Positions 1 to 12,760 are shown, counted from the stretch's first letter. The stretch is DNA of 64,000 nt from Bordetella hinzii LMG 13501 (GCF_001548475.1 NZ_LRUJ01000004.1:162481-226480); one strand, 5' to 3'. A program made the numbers and translations. Notes: generated by a model from the letters alone, not told the origin.

Positions 1-559
1 TCACGCCCGGCAAGATCTCCTCGTCGCCGCGCACGAACTTCACCCGCCCTTCCGAGACGCCCTGAGCCGCCCGCATGAGGTCCACCGGATCGAATGACGA
101 AAACACCCATTCCTTTTCCTGCGCGGTCTCATGCTGGTGCACGGCGCAAACCGCGTCCGACCACCCCGTGTACTCATCCAGCTGGATGTAGAGCTTGGCG
201 TTCGGAAAGGCCTCGAAATTCCCCATATGGTCGAAATGCATATGGGTCACCAGAATGGTTTCCACATCTTCCGGCGCGAAGCCCAGGCGGCCGAGCACAT
301 CCTTGGGCTCCTCCCAGCTGGAAAAGGCATAGCGCGTCAGCCAATGGTTGTTCTGGAAGCCGCAATCCACCAGCGCCACATGCCGCTTGCCGCCGACCTC
401 CCCGCCGACCAGCAGGGTGTAGATCATCGGGCTGATGCTATTGCCGGCATTGGAATAAATGCCCGCGCCGCCGAAGAAATCCTGGGCCATGTCCACCTGG
501 CAATAGGCCACCGACCATATCGACCAGTCAGTCTTTCTGGAAAGCACTTGATCTTGCAT
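1..559 (-). CDS. MBL-fold metallo-hydrolase, C-terminus beyond window
   Basis: An open frame starts at the ATG 559-557 and runs off the window edge, giving 186 residues without a stop. Near residue 105 it carries the metallo-beta-lactamase zinc motif T-H-M-H-F-D-H (HxHxDH), preceded by a V-D-C-G strand typical of the fold. The second half of the domain lies outside the window. Relatives include lactonases, glyoxalase II-like hydrolases and quorum-quenching enzymes, and the substrate cannot be told from this fragment. It is the last visible gene on the strand of the aminophenol operon, but a gene remnant and hairpins separate it from the aldolase, so co-transcription is uncertain. Confidence 0.8.
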   Translation of the reverse strand, partial: MQDQVLSRKTDWSIWSVAYCQVDMAQDFFGGAGIYSNAGNSISPMIYTLLVGGEVGGKRHVALVDCGFQNNHWLTRYAFSSWEEPKDVLGRLGFAPEDVETILVTHMHFDHMGNFEAFPNAKLYIQLDEYTGWSDAVCAVHQHETAQEKEWVFSSFDPVDLMRAAQGVSEGRVKFVRGDEEILPGV

Positions 560-613
560 TGTTCGACCCCCGCGAAGTCACACGGCGCCCATCGCCGTCA
601 CTCAAGAAAAGAC

Positions 614-639
614 CCGGGCGCCGCCACCGGACCGCCCGG
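614..639 (-). terminator. possible weak terminator hairpin
   Basis: A 7-bp GC stem (CCGGGCG at 614-620, CGCCCGG at 633-639) is followed on the minus strand by a T-rich run (TCTTTTC). It lies between the Bug remnant and the MBL gene. The 12-base loop is large, so the call is tentative. Confidence 0.3.
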
Positions 640-674
640 AAAAAAGGCCAGGTCCGCGCCGTTGCCCCGGTCCG

Positions 675-785
675 CTATTCCGCCCTGGCGCCCGAAACCT
701 GCACGATCTGGTCCCACTTCTCGTTCTCCGAGGCAATGAAGGCGGAGAATTGCTGCGGGGTGGCCGTGATCGCATGCAGCGACAT
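675..785 (-). pseudogene. C-terminal remnant of a Bug/TctC-type binding protein
   Basis: Read on the minus strand, 785-675 encodes about 36 residues ending in a stop at 677-675. They include T-P-Q-Q-F-S-A-F-I and E-K-W-D-Q-I-V, the usual C-terminal helix of Bug (TctC-family) periplasmic binding proteins. The rest of such a protein (about 290 residues) is absent because the aldolase gene stops only 60 bp upstream. It is therefore the tail of a deleted gene, joined to the operon by a deletion. An ATG at 785 exists, but a 36-residue product is unlikely to be functional. Confidence 0.6.
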
Positions 786-808
786 CGTGGCATTGGCCCG
801 GGGCGGGC

Positions 809-833
809 CCCGGCGGGCTCGATGCCCGCCGGG
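809..833 (-). terminator. strong hairpin after the aldolase gene
   Basis: A perfect 10-bp GC stem (809-818 with 824-833) encloses the 5-base loop TCGAT, 10 bases beyond the aldolase stop. No T-tract follows, so it may stabilise the mRNA end or terminate inefficiently rather than act as a canonical intrinsic terminator. Confidence 0.45.
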
Positions 834-843
834 CGCGCACCGG

Positions 844-1881
844 TCAGGCGGCCAGGCGGTTCTTCAGGTCCAGGGCGACATCGACGATCATGTCCTCCTG
901 GCCGCCCACCATCCGGCGCCGGCCCAGCTCCACGAGAATATCGACGGTCTTCAGGCCATACTTGCGCGCGGCGGCCTCCGCATGCCGCAAGAAGGAGCTG
1001 TAGACGCCCGCATAGCCCAGCGCCAGCGTTTCGCGGTCCACGCGCACCGGCCTGTCCTGCAGAGGCCGCACGATGTCATCGGCCGCGTCCATCAGGCGGT
1101 AGAGATCCGTGCCATGCGGCCATCCCATGCGCTCGGCCGCGGCGATGAAGACTTCCAGCGGCGCGTTGCCCGCGCCGGCTCCCATGCCGGCCAGGCTGGC
1201 GTCGACCCGCACGGCCCCGGCCTGCACCGCGGCGATGGAATTGGCCACCCCGAGGCTGAGGTTATGGTGGGCGTGGATGCCGATGGCCGTCTCGGGCCGA
1301 AGCGCCTCGCGCAAGGCCCGCACACGATCGCGCACATCGTCCATATTCATCGCCCCGCCCGAATCCACCACGTAGCAGCAGGTGGCGCCATACGACTCCA
1401 TCAGCTTGGCCTGCCGGGCCAGTTCGCGCGGCGCGGACATATGGCTCATCATGAGGAAACCGACCGTGTCCATGCCCAGCTTGCGGGCCAGCTCGATGTG
1501 TTGGCGCGAGACGTCCGCCTCGGTGCAGTGCGTCGCCACGCGCACGATGCGCGCGCCCGCCTCATAGGCTGCCCGCAGATCATGGACGGTGCCTATGCCC
1601 GGCAGCAGCAGGGTGGCGATCTTGGCGTGCTTGACCACGCCGGCCACCGCCTCTATCCACTCCAGGTCGGTATGCGCGCCGAAACCATAGTTGAAGCTCG
1701 ACCCCTGCAGGCCGTCGCCGTGCGCCACTTCGATGGAATCGACCCGCGCCTCGTCCAAGGCCTGGGCGATCTGCCTTACCTGGGACAAGGAATACTGGTG
1801 GCGTATGGCGTGGCTGCCGTCGCGCAGCGTCACATCGGAGATGTACAGCTCCGCGGGCGCCGCGATGTCTTGTTGGCTCAT
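844..1881 (-). CDS. mhpE: 4-hydroxy-2-oxovalerate aldolase
   Basis: 345 residues, full length for the DmpG/BphI/MhpE family. The N-terminus has the HMGL-like signature D-V-T-L-R-D-G-S-H (Arg20 and Asp21 correspond to the catalytic Arg-Asp pair), and I-H-A-H-H-N in the middle supplies the metal-binding histidines. The enzyme splits 4-hydroxy-2-oxopentanoate into pyruvate and acetaldehyde. It is usually complexed with the acylating acetaldehyde dehydrogenase encoded immediately upstream (15 bp apart), which receives acetaldehyde through a tunnel. Here it is the last step of the aminophenol meta-cleavage operon. The amn-type name of this copy is not assigned. Confidence 0.95.
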   Translation of the reverse strand: MSQQDIAAPAELYISDVTLRDGSHAIRHQYSLSQVRQIAQALDEARVDSIEVAHGDGLQGSSFNYGFGAHTDLEWIEAVAGVVKHAKIATLLLPGIGTVHDLRAAYEAGARIVRVATHCTEADVSRQHIELARKLGMDTVGFLMMSHMSAPRELARQAKLMESYGATCCYVVDSGGAMNMDDVRDRVRALREALRPETAIGIHAHHNLSLGVANSIAAVQAGAVRVDASLAGMGAGAGNAPLEVFIAAAERMGWPHGTDLYRLMDAADDIVRPLQDRPVRVDRETLALGYAGVYSSFLRHAEAAARKYGLKTVDILVELGRRRMVGGQEDMIVDVALDLKNRLAA

Positions 1882-1896
1882 TTCCCTTCTCCGCAG

Positions 1897-2835
1897 TCAG
1901 GCCGCGACGGTGGCCGCCATGCGGGCGGCCATCTGTTCCGCCGTGCGCAGGCCCGCGCTGGTCATGATGTCGAGGTTGCCGGCATAGGCGGGCAGGTAAT
2001 GCGCCGCGCCCTCCACCTCGAGGAATATGCTGGTCTTCAGGCCGCTCAGGCGTCCCACCCCCGGCAGCTTGAGGTCCTCCACGCGGTCGAACTGCACCGC
2101 TTGCTTGAGGCGATAACCGGGCACATAGCCCTGGACTTCGGCCGCCATCCGCGCGACCGACTCGGCGATGGCGGCCTCGTCGGCCGGATCACTGAGGGTA
2201 TACACGGTGTCGCGCATGATCAGCGGCGGCTCGGCCGGGTTGAGCACGATGATGGCCTTGCCCTTGGACGCCCCGCCCACCGCCTCGATGGCCTTGGACG
2301 TCGTCTCGGTGAACTCGTCGATGTTGGCGCGGGTTCCGGGCCCGGCGCTTTTGCTGGCGATGGAGGCCACGATTTCGCCGTAGTGCACCTTCGCCACCCG
2401 CGATACCGCGGCGACCATGGGAATGGTCGCCTGCCCGCCGCAGGTCACCATATTGACGTTCAGCGCATCGAGGTGCTGCGCGCCGTTGACCACCGGGACG
2501 CAATAAGGACCGATGGCCGCGGGCGTCAGGTCAATGAGGCGGATGCCGGGCTTGCGCTCGCGCAGCAGCGCGTCGTTCTGGACGTGCGCGCCCGCGCTGG
2601 TGGCATCGAATACAAAGTCGATGTCCTCGAAGACGGGCAAGCTCGCCAGGCCCCGCGCCCCTTCATGCGTGGTGGCCACCCCCAGGCGGCCGGCGCGCGC
2701 CAGCCCATCCGAGGCAGGGTCGATGCCCGCCATGGCGGCGATCTCGATATGCCGGCCGTGCCGCATGATCTTGATCATCAGGTCGGTGCCGATGTTGCCG
2801 CTGCCGATGATGGCAGCCTTGAATTTCCGGGTCAT
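1897..2835 (-). CDS. mhpF: acetaldehyde dehydrogenase (acylating)
   Basis: 312 residues, family length. It begins with a Rossmann nucleotide-binding loop G-S-G-N-I-G-T-D at residues 11-18 and has the catalytic cysteine in M-V-T-C-G-G-Q at residue 132, the position known from DmpF. It converts acetaldehyde, NAD+ and CoA to acetyl-CoA and partners the aldolase encoded just downstream. Its distance to the upstream decarboxylase gene is 54 bp, and all genes of this block share the strand, so one transcript is likely. The product feeds the TCA cycle. Confidence 0.95.
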   Translation of the reverse strand: MTRKFKAAIIGSGNIGTDLMIKIMRHGRHIEIAAMAGIDPASDGLARAGRLGVATTHEGARGLASLPVFEDIDFVFDATSAGAHVQNDALLRERKPGIRLIDLTPAAIGPYCVPVVNGAQHLDALNVNMVTCGGQATIPMVAAVSRVAKVHYGEIVASIASKSAGPGTRANIDEFTETTSKAIEAVGGASKGKAIIVLNPAEPPLIMRDTVYTLSDPADEAAIAESVARMAAEVQGYVPGYRLKQAVQFDRVEDLKLPGVGRLSGLKTSIFLEVEGAAHYLPAYAGNLDIMTSAGLRTAEQMAARMAATVAA

Positions 2836-2889
2836 GAAAACTCCATGCGTTGCCGCCGCGCGCGGCCCTGCGCGCGGCCGTTGCCACGG

Positions 2890-3654
2890 TCAGGCCAGCT
2901 GGAAGCCGACGCTGCCCAGTCCCTGCATGCGCATCGAGATGTGCTGGCCGGGATGAATCCACTCCGCGGGTGTCGCGCCGCCGGCCAGGACGATCCAGCC
3001 GGCCTCCAGCGGCTCGCCCGCTTCCGCCGAAACCCGCGCGGCGGCCACCAGCGAGCGCAGGGGATCGCCCAACAGCGCCGCCGTCGAACCCACCTGCACG
3101 GCGCGGCCGTCGATGCTCATGACCAGGCCCAGATTGCTGAAATCCGTCGTGGGCGCATGCCAGCCTCCCACCACGAAACCACTGGACGACGCATTGTCCG
3201 CGATGACCTCGGGCAAGGTGAACTTGAAGTCCTGGTAGCGGGAGTCGATCAACTCGAGCGCCGGCGCGATGGCCTCGACCGCGGCCAATGCCTGCGCGCC
3301 CGTGACCTTGCCCGCCAGCGGCTTTTTCAAGAGAAAGGCCAGTTCCGGCTCGATGCGGGGATGCACGAACCGGGACCGCTGCACGATGGAGCCCTCCTCC
3401 AGCTGCATCGCGTCGGTCAGCCGGCCCCAGATAACGTCGGACAGCCCCATCTGGACCATCTTCGCCCGGCTGGTGAAGCCCATCTTCAGCCCCACGCGGC
3501 GCTCGCCCCTGGCCAGACGGCGCGCGATGGAGGCGCGCTGGATCTCATAGGCTTCCGGCAGGCTGAGCCGGTTGCCGGTGTCGAACTGCGGCGTCTCGCG
3601 CGCGTAGCGGGCGGCGTCGTCCAGGCGGGTGATGATTTCTTCGTGCGCGCTCAT
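2890..3654 (-). CDS. dmpH: 4-oxalocrotonate (2-oxo-3-hexenedioate) decarboxylase
   Basis: 254 residues of the hydratase/decarboxylase branch of the FAH family (DmpH, XylI, NahK). The metal-site segments R-I-E-P-E-L-A-F-L and A-L-E-L-I-D-S-R-Y are present. The frame is open 330 bp further upstream, but the ATG at 3654 overlaps the stop of the upstream hydratase gene in an ATGA arrangement and gives the normal N-terminus, so it was chosen. It decarboxylates the dienoate formed after deamination of 2-aminomuconate to 2-hydroxypenta-2,4-dienoate. In relatives it forms a complex with the hydratase encoded next to it, which fits the translational coupling. Confidence 0.9.
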   Translation of the reverse strand: MSAHEEIITRLDDAARYARETPQFDTGNRLSLPEAYEIQRASIARRLARGERRVGLKMGFTSRAKMVQMGLSDVIWGRLTDAMQLEEGSIVQRSRFVHPRIEPELAFLLKKPLAGKVTGAQALAAVEAIAPALELIDSRYQDFKFTLPEVIADNASSSGFVVGGWHAPTTDFSNLGLVMSIDGRAVQVGSTAALLGDPLRSLVAAARVSAEAGEPLEAGWIVLAGGATPAEWIHPGQHISMRMQGLGSVGFQLA

Positions 3655-4463
3655 GCCGAGGCTCCCGTCGCTTTTCCTGTGGATTCGAATTCGGCGCGCA
3701 CGCTGCCCAGGCCATTGATGTGACACTCGAACACATCGCCGGCCTGGACCGCGACCATGGGCCCCAGCGCGCCGGACAGGATGAGTTCGCCGGCGCGCAA
3801 GGGCTGGCCCAGGCGCGACATGGTCCGCGCCAGCCACACCACGGCGTTCAGCGGATGGCCCAGGCAAGCCGCGCCCGCGCCGGTGGACACCGGCTCCCCG
3901 CGGCGCGACAAGGACATGCCCGTCAGGCCCAGGTCCAGCCCGCGCGGGCTGACCGGCGTGGAGCCCAGCACATACACCCCGCAAGAGGCGTTGTCGGCCA
4001 CGGTATCGGCCAGCTTGATATTCCAGTCCGCGATGCGGCTGCCCACGACTTCCAGCGCGGGGATCACATAATCCACGGCCCGCAGCACCTCGTGGTGGGC
4101 GGGCTGCGCCATATCCAGGTCGCGGCCCAGGACAAAGCCGATCTCGGCCTCGATCTTGGGCTGGTGCAGGCGGGACATCGGGATGGCTTGTCCATCGCCG
4201 AAAGACATATCGTCCAGCAGCGTGCCGAAATCCGGCTCGTCCACGCCCAGCTGGCGCTGCACGGCTGCCGATGTAAGGCCTATCTTCCGGCCCACAATCC
4301 GGCGGCCCTGCCCGACCTGGCGGGCGATGTTGATGGCCTGCACGGCGTAGGCGTCGTCCACGGAGATGCCCGGGAAGCGGTCGCGCAAGGGCGCGATGGG
4401 CTGGCCGGTCTGCGAAGCGCGATAGAGCGCATCGGCCGCTGCGTCTCGTTGTTGTGGTGTCAC
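3651..4463 (-). CDS. mhpD: 2-oxopent-4-enoate hydratase
   Basis: 270 residues, homologous to DmpE/MhpD. The FAH-fold metal site is visible in K-I-E-A-E-I-G-F-V and the following A-L-E-V-V-G-S-R-I. The start is a GTG at 4463-4461, preceded by GAAGGG at a suitable distance, and I see no better ATG. The enzyme adds water to 2-hydroxypenta-2,4-dienoate to give 4-hydroxy-2-oxovalerate, the aldolase substrate. It overlaps the decarboxylase gene by 4 bp. The two proteins are paralogous, so the labels rest on resemblance and could be exchanged, though the pairing itself is secure. Confidence 0.9.
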   Translation of the reverse strand: MTPQQRDAAADALYRASQTGQPIAPLRDRFPGISVDDAYAVQAINIARQVGQGRRIVGRKIGLTSAAVQRQLGVDEPDFGTLLDDMSFGDGQAIPMSRLHQPKIEAEIGFVLGRDLDMAQPAHHEVLRAVDYVIPALEVVGSRIADWNIKLADTVADNASCGVYVLGSTPVSPRGLDLGLTGMSLSRRGEPVSTGAGAACLGHPLNAVVWLARTMSRLGQPLRAGELILSGALGPMVAVQAGDVFECHINGLGSVRAEFESTGKATGASA

Positions 4464-4477
4464 GATGGAACCCTTCT

Positions 4478-4930
4478 TTATGCGTTGGGAGAAAGCGGCT
4501 TGTAGGCCACCGCCTTGATCTCGATGCGCAGCATCGGATGCGGCAGCTGGTGCACGGCCACGGTGGTCCGGGCCGGGCCGTCGTAGTCGAAATACTCGGC
4601 GTAGACTTCGTTGTAGCCCTTGAAATCGCCCATATCGACCAGATAGGCGGACACCTCGACCAGGTCCTTCAAACCGGCGCCGACACTCTCCAGAATCGCC
4701 TTGATGTTCTCGATGACCGCGCGTGTCTGGGCCCGGATGTCGGCGTCGAGCACACCCATGGCGTCGGCCTCGGCCCCCGCGAAGCTGTTGTCGGCGCGGC
4801 GCGAACTGGTACCCGAGACAAAGAGAAAATCGCCGGCCCGCTTGACATGCGGAAACCTGCCGCGCGGCTGCGCCCGTCCCTGGACGACAGCCGATGAAAC
4901 CGTGTTCTTTTCCATGGCTTGCTCAGTCAT
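4478..4930 (-). CDS. amnD: 2-aminomuconate deaminase, RidA family
   Basis: About 150 residues of the YjgF/YER057c/UK114 (RidA) fold. [12 protein letters not shown] lies near the N-terminus and a conserved arginine occurs in P-A-R-T-T-V-A-V near the C-terminus. In aminophenol pathways this family hydrolyses 2-aminomuconate to 4-oxalocrotonate plus ammonia, and it sits exactly between the semialdehyde dehydrogenase and the decarboxylase/hydratase genes as that step requires. The ATG at 4930 overlaps the upstream stop by 8 bp. An ATG 15 bp further in (4915) is an alternative start, and neither has a strong ribosome site. Confidence 0.85.
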   Translation of the reverse strand: MTEQAMEKNTVSSAVVQGRAQPRGRFPHVKRAGDFLFVSGTSSRRADNSFAGAEADAMGVLDADIRAQTRAVIENIKAILESVGAGLKDLVEVSAYLVDMGDFKGYNEVYAEYFDYDGPARTTVAVHQLPHPMLRIEIKAVAYKPLSPNA

Positions 4931-6392
4931 TGGGTGCCGCATCGACGTGGATGCAGACGTTGGTGAGTTCGGAATAAAAGTTCAGCGAGTGCAGGCCGCC
5001 CTCCCGGCCGATCCCGGACAGGCCGCTGCCGCCGAAAGGCGTGCGCAGATCGCGCAGGAACCAGGCATTGACCCAGGCGACGCCGACGTTCATGGACTGG
5101 GCGACGCGGTGCGCCTTGTTGACATTGCTGGTCCAGATCGTCGCGGCCAGCCCATAGGGCGTGGCATTGGCGCGCCGGATGACTTCGGCCTCCGAATCAA
5201 AGGGCGTGATATGGCCGATGGGGCCGAAGATCTCCTCGGACACGCAACGGGCGTCATCGGCCAGCCCGGCGATCAGCGTGGGTTCGACCCAGAAGCCGCC
5301 CTCTAGGGCGCCGCCAACACGCGGCGTGCCGCCGCCGACGATGAATTGGGCGCCCTCTTCGCGCGCCAGGGCGTAGTAGCTCAGCACCTTGTCGCGGTGC
5401 GCCGCCGAGATCAGCGGCCCCATTTCCGTCGACGGATCGGTGGGATCCCCCAGCCTGATGCGCTTCGCGCGCTCGGCCAGGGCGGCCACGAAGCGATCGT
5501 AGATAGGCCGTTCGACGAAAATGCGCTCGGAGCACAGGCAGACCTGGCCGCTGTTCAGGAAAGCCGCGCGCGCCATGCCCTCGACGGTCTTCTCGAAATC
5601 GCAGTCGGCGAAGATGATGGCGGCGTTCTTGCCGCCCAGCTCGAAGGACACTGGCTTCACGCCGGCCGCGGCGGCCTGCATGATGGCCGTGCCCGTCTTG
5701 GACTCCCCCGTGAAGGTGATCGCGCTGATGTCCGGGTGCTTGGTGATGAACTCGCCAGCCGAGTTCGGGCCGAAGCCATGCACCAGATTAAACACCCCTT
5801 GGGGCAGGCCTACCGACTGCATCACCTCGGCCAGCAGCGTCGCGGTGCCGGGCGTCTCCTCCGACGGCTTGGCCACCACGGCGTTGCCGCAGGCCAGCGC
5901 GGGCGCGACCTTCCAGCTAAACAGCAACAGGGGCAGATTCCAAGGCGAAATAATGCCGACCACACCCAGCGGCTTGCGCACGGCGTAGTTGATGGCATGG
6001 GCGCCATCGGCCAGCTCCGTGCGAAACGTCTCCAGCGGGGCCGTCTTCAGGATGTCGGCGAAGATGCGGAAATTCGCCGCGCCGCGCGGGATGTCCAGCT
6101 TGGAGGCCAGCGACACCGGCTTGCCGGTATCGCTGACTTCCGCCTCCAGGAAATCCTCCGCGCGCCGGTCGATCTCGTCGGCGATGCGATAGAGCATATC
6201 GGCCCGGTCTGCGACCGAGGCGGCGCCCCAGCCGCGCACGGCCTGGTGACCGGCGGCGACGGCCTCGTCGACCATGGACTCGGTGGCCTCATGCACCTCG
6301 GCGAAGCGCAAGCCGGTTGCCGGATTGACGCCGGCAAACCGTTTCCCGCTTTCGACGAAGCGCCCATTGATGAAATTTCTGTACTGCTTCAA
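4923..6392 (-). CDS. amnC: 2-aminomuconic 6-semialdehyde dehydrogenase
   Basis: An aldehyde dehydrogenase of about 489 residues, close to AmnC and 2-hydroxymuconic semialdehyde dehydrogenases (DmpC/XylG). Visible hallmarks are P-W-N-L-P, the F-T-G-E-S cofactor loop, the general-base glutamate in F-E-L-G-G-K-N and the nucleophile in G-Q-V-C-L-C-S-E. It oxidises the ring-cleavage product to 2-aminomuconate with NAD+. The start was set by the ribosome site AAGGAG at 6406-6401: a TTG at 6392 lies 8 bases beyond it and gives L-K-Q-Y-R-N-F, matching family N-termini, while a GTG at 6395 is next best. The in-frame TTG at 6413 lies upstream of that ribosome site. Confidence 0.9.
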   Translation of the reverse strand: MKQYRNFINGRFVESGKRFAGVNPATGLRFAEVHEATESMVDEAVAAGHQAVRGWGAASVADRADMLYRIADEIDRRAEDFLEAEVSDTGKPVSLASKLDIPRGAANFRIFADILKTAPLETFRTELADGAHAINYAVRKPLGVVGIISPWNLPLLLFSWKVAPALACGNAVVAKPSEETPGTATLLAEVMQSVGLPQGVFNLVHGFGPNSAGEFITKHPDISAITFTGESKTGTAIMQAAAAGVKPVSFELGGKNAAIIFADCDFEKTVEGMARAAFLNSGQVCLCSERIFVERPIYDRFVAALAERAKRIRLGDPTDPSTEMGPLISAAHRDKVLSYYALAREEGAQFIVGGGTPRVGGALEGGFWVEPTLIAGLADDARCVSEEIFGPIGHITPFDSEAEVIRRANATPYGLAATIWTSNVNKAHRVAQSMNVGVAWVNAWFLRDLRTPFGGSGLSGIGREGGLHSLNFYSELTNVCIHVDAAPND

Positions 6393-6448
6393 CACGAATG
6401 CTCCTTGGGGCAAATACGGGCCCGCTGCGCAAGCCCTGCGGATACGCG

Positions 6449-7261
6449 CTACTGGAGCTGGAACTCCACGACAGCGCCGGCGCTGCCGTATAGCGGGGCA
6501 TACTCATGCACGACGGCCTGCCGATAGCCTTCGCCCATCGCGCCGAGCAGCCAATGAAAGTGCTTCAGGCCCATGTCCGGACGCGCCTGCTCGGCATATT
6601 CGGGCAGCATGGCGCGCAGGGCCTGCCGATCGCCGCTTTCCATGAGGCCGAGCAGCTTGCGGTTCCACGTGTCATCGCTCTCTGACAAGAAGCGGTCTTC
6701 GTGCAGGTCGATGTTTTCGCGGAACATATTGTTGGACAGGCCGCCGATGCCGACCACGGCCACGCGCTTGTCCTGCAAGGCGGAGGCGGCAAGCGCGCCC
6801 AGCTGTTCGGTCTGCCCGCCGCTGTGGTAAAGATTGTTGGCGGCGGCCACGACAGGCAGCGCCGGCGTCCCGAAGCCCATCAGCGTGGTGGCGGTGATGG
6901 TGCCGGTATCGATCGGAAACTGGTCATAGTCCACGCCGCGCGCCTTGATGCCGGCGCGGTTGCAGGCCTCGACGCAGCGCTGCGCCAGGGCCGACTCGGA
7001 GCGGATATCGAAGGGCTGCTCGCCGAACTCGTGCCAGTTTTCGTCGACGTGCAGGCCCGTGCTGCGCGGCCTCGTGATCCAGAGCTGGTCCAGCACCGCG
7101 AACCACTGCGTGGAATAAACCAGCACGCAATCCGGCCGGGACGCCGCCAGCGACTTCCCCGCTTTGCCCAGGGCCTCGCGAAGACGGCCCCAGGGCGCGA
7201 TGTCGGGCCGCAGCTGCGGCAGCGGGCTGCCGGGAACAAGAAACGCCGATACGATGGTCAT
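6449..7261 (-). CDS. amnA: 2-aminophenol 1,6-dioxygenase, alpha (non-catalytic) subunit
   Basis: 270 residues of the LigB (extradiol class III) superfamily. Where the catalytic subunit has its iron-binding histidines, this protein reads L-V-P-G-S-P (Gly11) and V-Y-S-T-Q-W (Gln instead of His), so it should not bind the active-site iron. This matches the known alpha2beta2 aminophenol dioxygenases (AmnBA, CnbC), in which only the beta subunit is catalytic. The start ATG at 7261 follows a GGGGA ribosome site, and longer open frame upstream is ignored. It is encoded 29 bp after its beta partner, and the enzyme opens the ring of 2-aminophenol to 2-aminomuconic semialdehyde. Confidence 0.88.
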   Translation of the reverse strand: MTIVSAFLVPGSPLPQLRPDIAPWGRLREALGKAGKSLAASRPDCVLVYSTQWFAVLDQLWITRPRSTGLHVDENWHEFGEQPFDIRSESALAQRCVEACNRAGIKARGVDYDQFPIDTGTITATTLMGFGTPALPVVAAANNLYHSGGQTEQLGALAASALQDKRVAVVGIGGLSNNMFRENIDLHEDRFLSESDDTWNRKLLGLMESGDRQALRAMLPEYAEQARPDMGLKHFHWLLGAMGEGYRQAVVHEYAPLYGSAGAVVEFQLQ

Positions 7262-7290
7262 GTGATTTCCCCTTTTCTTTTGGCGCGCCG

Positions 7291-8815
<1,525 letters not shown>

Positions 8816-8843
8816 TTGTAACAATGCTGGATCCCAGCGTAAT

Positions 8844-9407
8844 ATGCCCACTAGCCCAAGGAACAAGCTCAGCACGATGCCCCGTACCCGTTCAGCCCGC
8901 CCCGAACGTCCGCCTGCCTCGCCCGCGAAGCTCGCCCCGGAAGTGCACGCCTTATTGCAGAATTTCCGGCTCGAAGACGTGCCGTCCCATCTGCTGCGGC
9001 GCGCCCATTTCAAGGCCGAGGAAATCTTCGCCAACACCTTCTCCGGCGAAAGCGTCACGCCCAGGCAAAAGGCGGCCCTGATCCTGCTCTATCAAGATCC
9101 GGGACTGAGCCAGAACTCCCTGGCCGAACGCCTGGCCATGGACCGCAACACCGTCGCCGAGATGGTCAAGCGCATGCATCACGGCGGCCTGATCGAGCGC
9201 CGGCCATCGCCGACGGACGCGCGCGCCTACCAGCTCTATGTGGCGCCGGCCGGCGTGGCGCTGCTGTCGCGCATCATGCCGCGCGACGTCGCGGTCGAGG
9301 ACGAGCTGCTGGCCCGCCTGCCCGAGGAATACCGGGGGCTCTTCGTGAAATGCCTGCGCCTGATCGCCGACGACCGCGGCGAGACGCAGCGGCCCCATGC
9401 CGACTGA
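8844..9407 (+). CDS. MarR-family transcriptional regulator
   Basis: 187 residues with a winged helix. The helix-turn-helix is seen in L-S-Q-N-S-L-A-E-R-L-A-M-D-R-N-T-V-A, followed by a wing L-I-E-R-R-P-S-P-T-D-A-R, the usual MarR D-x-R. It is divergent from the aminophenol operon and is its likely repressor, released by a pathway aromatic. The start is uncertain: the ATG at 8844 is used, while 8877 is an alternative that loses only non-conserved residues. Neither has a strong Shine-Dalgarno sequence, and open frame further upstream crosses the likely promoter and operators. Confidence 0.85.
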   Translation: MPTSPRNKLSTMPRTRSARPERPPASPAKLAPEVHALLQNFRLEDVPSHLLRRAHFKAEEIFANTFSGESVTPRQKAALILLYQDPGLSQNSLAERLAMDRNTVAEMVKRMHHGGLIERRPSPTDARAYQLYVAPAGVALLSRIMPRDVAVEDELLARLPEEYRGLFVKCLRLIADDRGETQRPHAD

Positions 9408-9435
9408 CACATCCCCCGGCCGGCATGCCGGAGGT

Positions 9436-9466
9436 AAAAAAAAGCATCGCGCCGGCGGCGCGATGC
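9436..9466 (-). terminator. intrinsic terminator of groESL2
   Basis: A perfect 9-bp stem (9444-9452 with 9458-9466) is followed on the minus strand by eight T residues (9443-9436), 27 bases after the groEL2 stop. It is a textbook rho-independent terminator and also separates this operon from the convergent marR-like gene. Confidence 0.85.
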
Positions 9467-9492
9467 CCAGGACCACGGCCGGCTCGCCGGCG

Positions 9493-11145
<1,653 letters not shown>

Positions 11146-11463
11146 TCAGGCCGCCTTCTTCAATTGAGCGTCTTGCGAAGTGAGCACGGCGAGGACATCC
11201 TCTTCGCGCATGACGAGCAGTTCCTCGCCATCGACCTTCACGGTCTGGCCGGCATACTTGCCGAAAAGCACCTGGTCGCCCACGGCAAGCTCCAGCGGTT
11301 GCAGCGAACCGTCTGCGTGACGCTTGCCCTGGCCCACCGCCAGGACCTCGCCTTGTTCCGGCTTTTCCGCGGCCGAGTCCGGGATGACGATGCCGGAAGC
11401 TGTCTTGCGTTGCTGTTCGATTCGCTTGACGATAATCCGGTCGTAAAGGGGACGGATCTTCAT
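11146..11463 (-). CDS. groS2: co-chaperonin GroES, second copy
   Basis: 105 residues, ten longer than the main GroES owing to a C-terminal extension ([11 protein letters not shown]). Conserved [12 protein letters not shown] and L-F-G-K-Y-A-G motifs are intact, and the mobile loop lies around residues 17-34. AGGAG precedes the ATG at 11463. It caps the GroEL2 ring encoded directly downstream. The operon carries no CIRCE element, and a sigma-32 type promoter lies about 110 bp upstream. Confidence 0.95.
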   Translation of the reverse strand: MKIRPLYDRIIVKRIEQQRKTASGIVIPDSAAEKPEQGEVLAVGQGKRHADGSLQPLELAVGDQVLFGKYAGQTVKVDGEELLVMREEDVLAVLTSQDAQLKKAA

Positions 11464-11569
11464 GACTCAATCTCCTAAAGTCTTGATCATCAAAAAGTGA
11501 ATGCCGGCGCGCTGCCGCGACAGGACGCGGCGGCCTCGCCGTACAGCCCGGGAAGGGTGCGCGAAAAAA

Positions 11570-11596
11570 CTATGGGCGTCCGCCAACCGCTTCAAG
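11570..11596 (-). promoter_or_regulatory. sigma-32 (heat-shock) type promoter for groESL2
   Basis: On the minus strand, CTTGAA (11596-11591) is followed after 13 bases by GCCCATAG (11577-11570), close to the RpoH consensus CTTGAA-N11-16-CCCCATnT. It sits upstream of groES2 in the right orientation. The call rests on consensus matching only. Confidence 0.55.
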
Positions 11597-11622
11597 AGGG
11601 GGACAATGATTCAAAATGCAAC

Positions 11623-12243
11623 TTAACGAATCAAAAAATCTCTTCCGCGCCCCAAGCGGTACACGACCTTGCGCCGCAGTTCCCGTCCCTCGGGTTGCAG
11701 CGGGACGGGACAGGGCGCGGAGCGCCCGCCGTCGGCATCCAGGGTGCCGTCGTCGCCCTCTGTTTGGCTCCACAGCCCGCCCTTGCGAGGCCGGAACAGC
11801 CACCGCACATAGCCCCGCCGGGCGGCCAGTTCAAGCAGTGCTTGCTGATCCGGCGCCTCGACGACGACAGCCTCGCCCGCTTGCCGGACATCTGAATAAT
11901 CCGCGAACGCCCTGCGGCAGGCCAGCGCTTCGGACACCGGCGCATTGAGGCGCCACCATGCGGGCCGCGCCACACGCTCCACGTCCCAGGCGCCCAGCCG
12001 CCATGCCGCCTCCAGCATTGCGCGGTCGATGACGGCATAGTCGTCCCAGCGTTGATTGATCTGCATGGCGGAACCGGCCACGGAGCGCAAGGCCCCGGCG
12101 GCGGCCTCATTGCGGTGGAATCCATGCCAATGCAGGATCAGCATGATCGGCGTATCCGCCTTTTGCGTCGCGCTCAGGCTGACGGCATAAAGCGGCAGCC
12201 GCAGCGCGGCGGTGTGCGAAGTGATGGTCTCAAGGATATCCAT
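11623..12243 (-). CDS. conserved-looking hypothetical protein upstream of groESL2
   Basis: 206 residues from the ATG at 12243. I do not recognise the family. The protein is soluble-looking, with no signal peptide or membrane segment, and tryptophan-rich (R-W-D-D-Y, P-A-W-W-R-L, Y-V-R-W-L-F-R). An N-terminal half with aliphatic strands (I-M-L-I-L-H-W-H-G-F-H) is followed by a basic C-terminal third. It is on the same strand as groES2 but has its own spacing (160 bp) with the heat-shock promoter in between, so it is probably a separate unit. Codon use looks like the rest of the chromosome. Confidence 0.6.
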   Translation of the reverse strand: MDILETITSHTAALRLPLYAVSLSATQKADTPIMLILHWHGFHRNEAAAGALRSVAGSAMQINQRWDDYAVIDRAMLEAAWRLGAWDVERVARPAWWRLNAPVSEALACRRAFADYSDVRQAGEAVVVEAPDQQALLELAARRGYVRWLFRPRKGGLWSQTEGDDGTLDADGGRSAPCPVPLQPEGRELRRKVVYRLGRGRDFLIR

Positions 12244-12323
12244 TCGCTGACTCCAACGACGTTGCAGCCCAGGCTGCGTCAGGCATATCGTTGCTCTAAA
12301 TTTATCGTGTCGGATGCGGCCGC

Positions 12324-12760
12324 TCAAGCCGGGGGGCTCCAACGCGGTGCGGGCCCGCCCCCGCGCGATGCTGGCGGAAATTGTCGGGGCAGCGGAACGA
12401 TTGAAGCCGCAAGCTGCAGGCGGCCTTGCTCGCCGCGAAGACAGTCCAGGAATGCGGCGGTCAAGTTCGATGAGGCCTGCTGTTGCGCCGCCAGGAGGTA
12501 GCGGGAGAAGACGACCGCCGGCGCAAACGGCAGGCTGACCACGCCCGGAATCTTCAAATGCCGCATCACCAGCGGGTTGATCACGCTTACCCCCGATCCC
12601 ATCGCCACCATGCGGCAGATGGTGGCTGCGTAGGGCGTATCCAGGATGAGCTTGCGGCGATCCGGCTCGAAAGCGGCATCGACCGCCGCCCGGGTGCCAT
12701 CGCCCTGCGTCAATGAAACAAAGGGCTCTCCATCCAGGTCATGGGCATTGACTGCACATG
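12324..12760 (-). pseudogene. LysR-type regulator, C-terminal fragment
   Basis: The minus-strand frame reads D-L-D-G-E-P-F-V-S-L, then Y-A-A-T-I-C-R-M-V-A-M-G-S-G-V-S-V-I-N-P and later F-L-D-C-L-R. This is the second half of a LysR effector-binding domain. The helix-turn-helix and first half are missing. Its 5-prime edge (about 12745-12762) is fused out of frame to an IclR N-terminus, so one deletion removed parts of two regulator genes. No functional product is expected. Confidence 0.7.

Noticed and set aside
559..3723. 1054-codon open frame on the plus strand
   Set aside because: It lies opposite the aldolase, acetaldehyde dehydrogenase and decarboxylase genes and its Arg/His/Gly-rich product has no domain; it is a high-GC shadow.
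11464..11622. CIRCE element before the second groES
   Set aside because: Looked for TTAGCACTC/GAGTGCTAA and found none; the sigma-32-like promoter is the only heat-shock signal seen.
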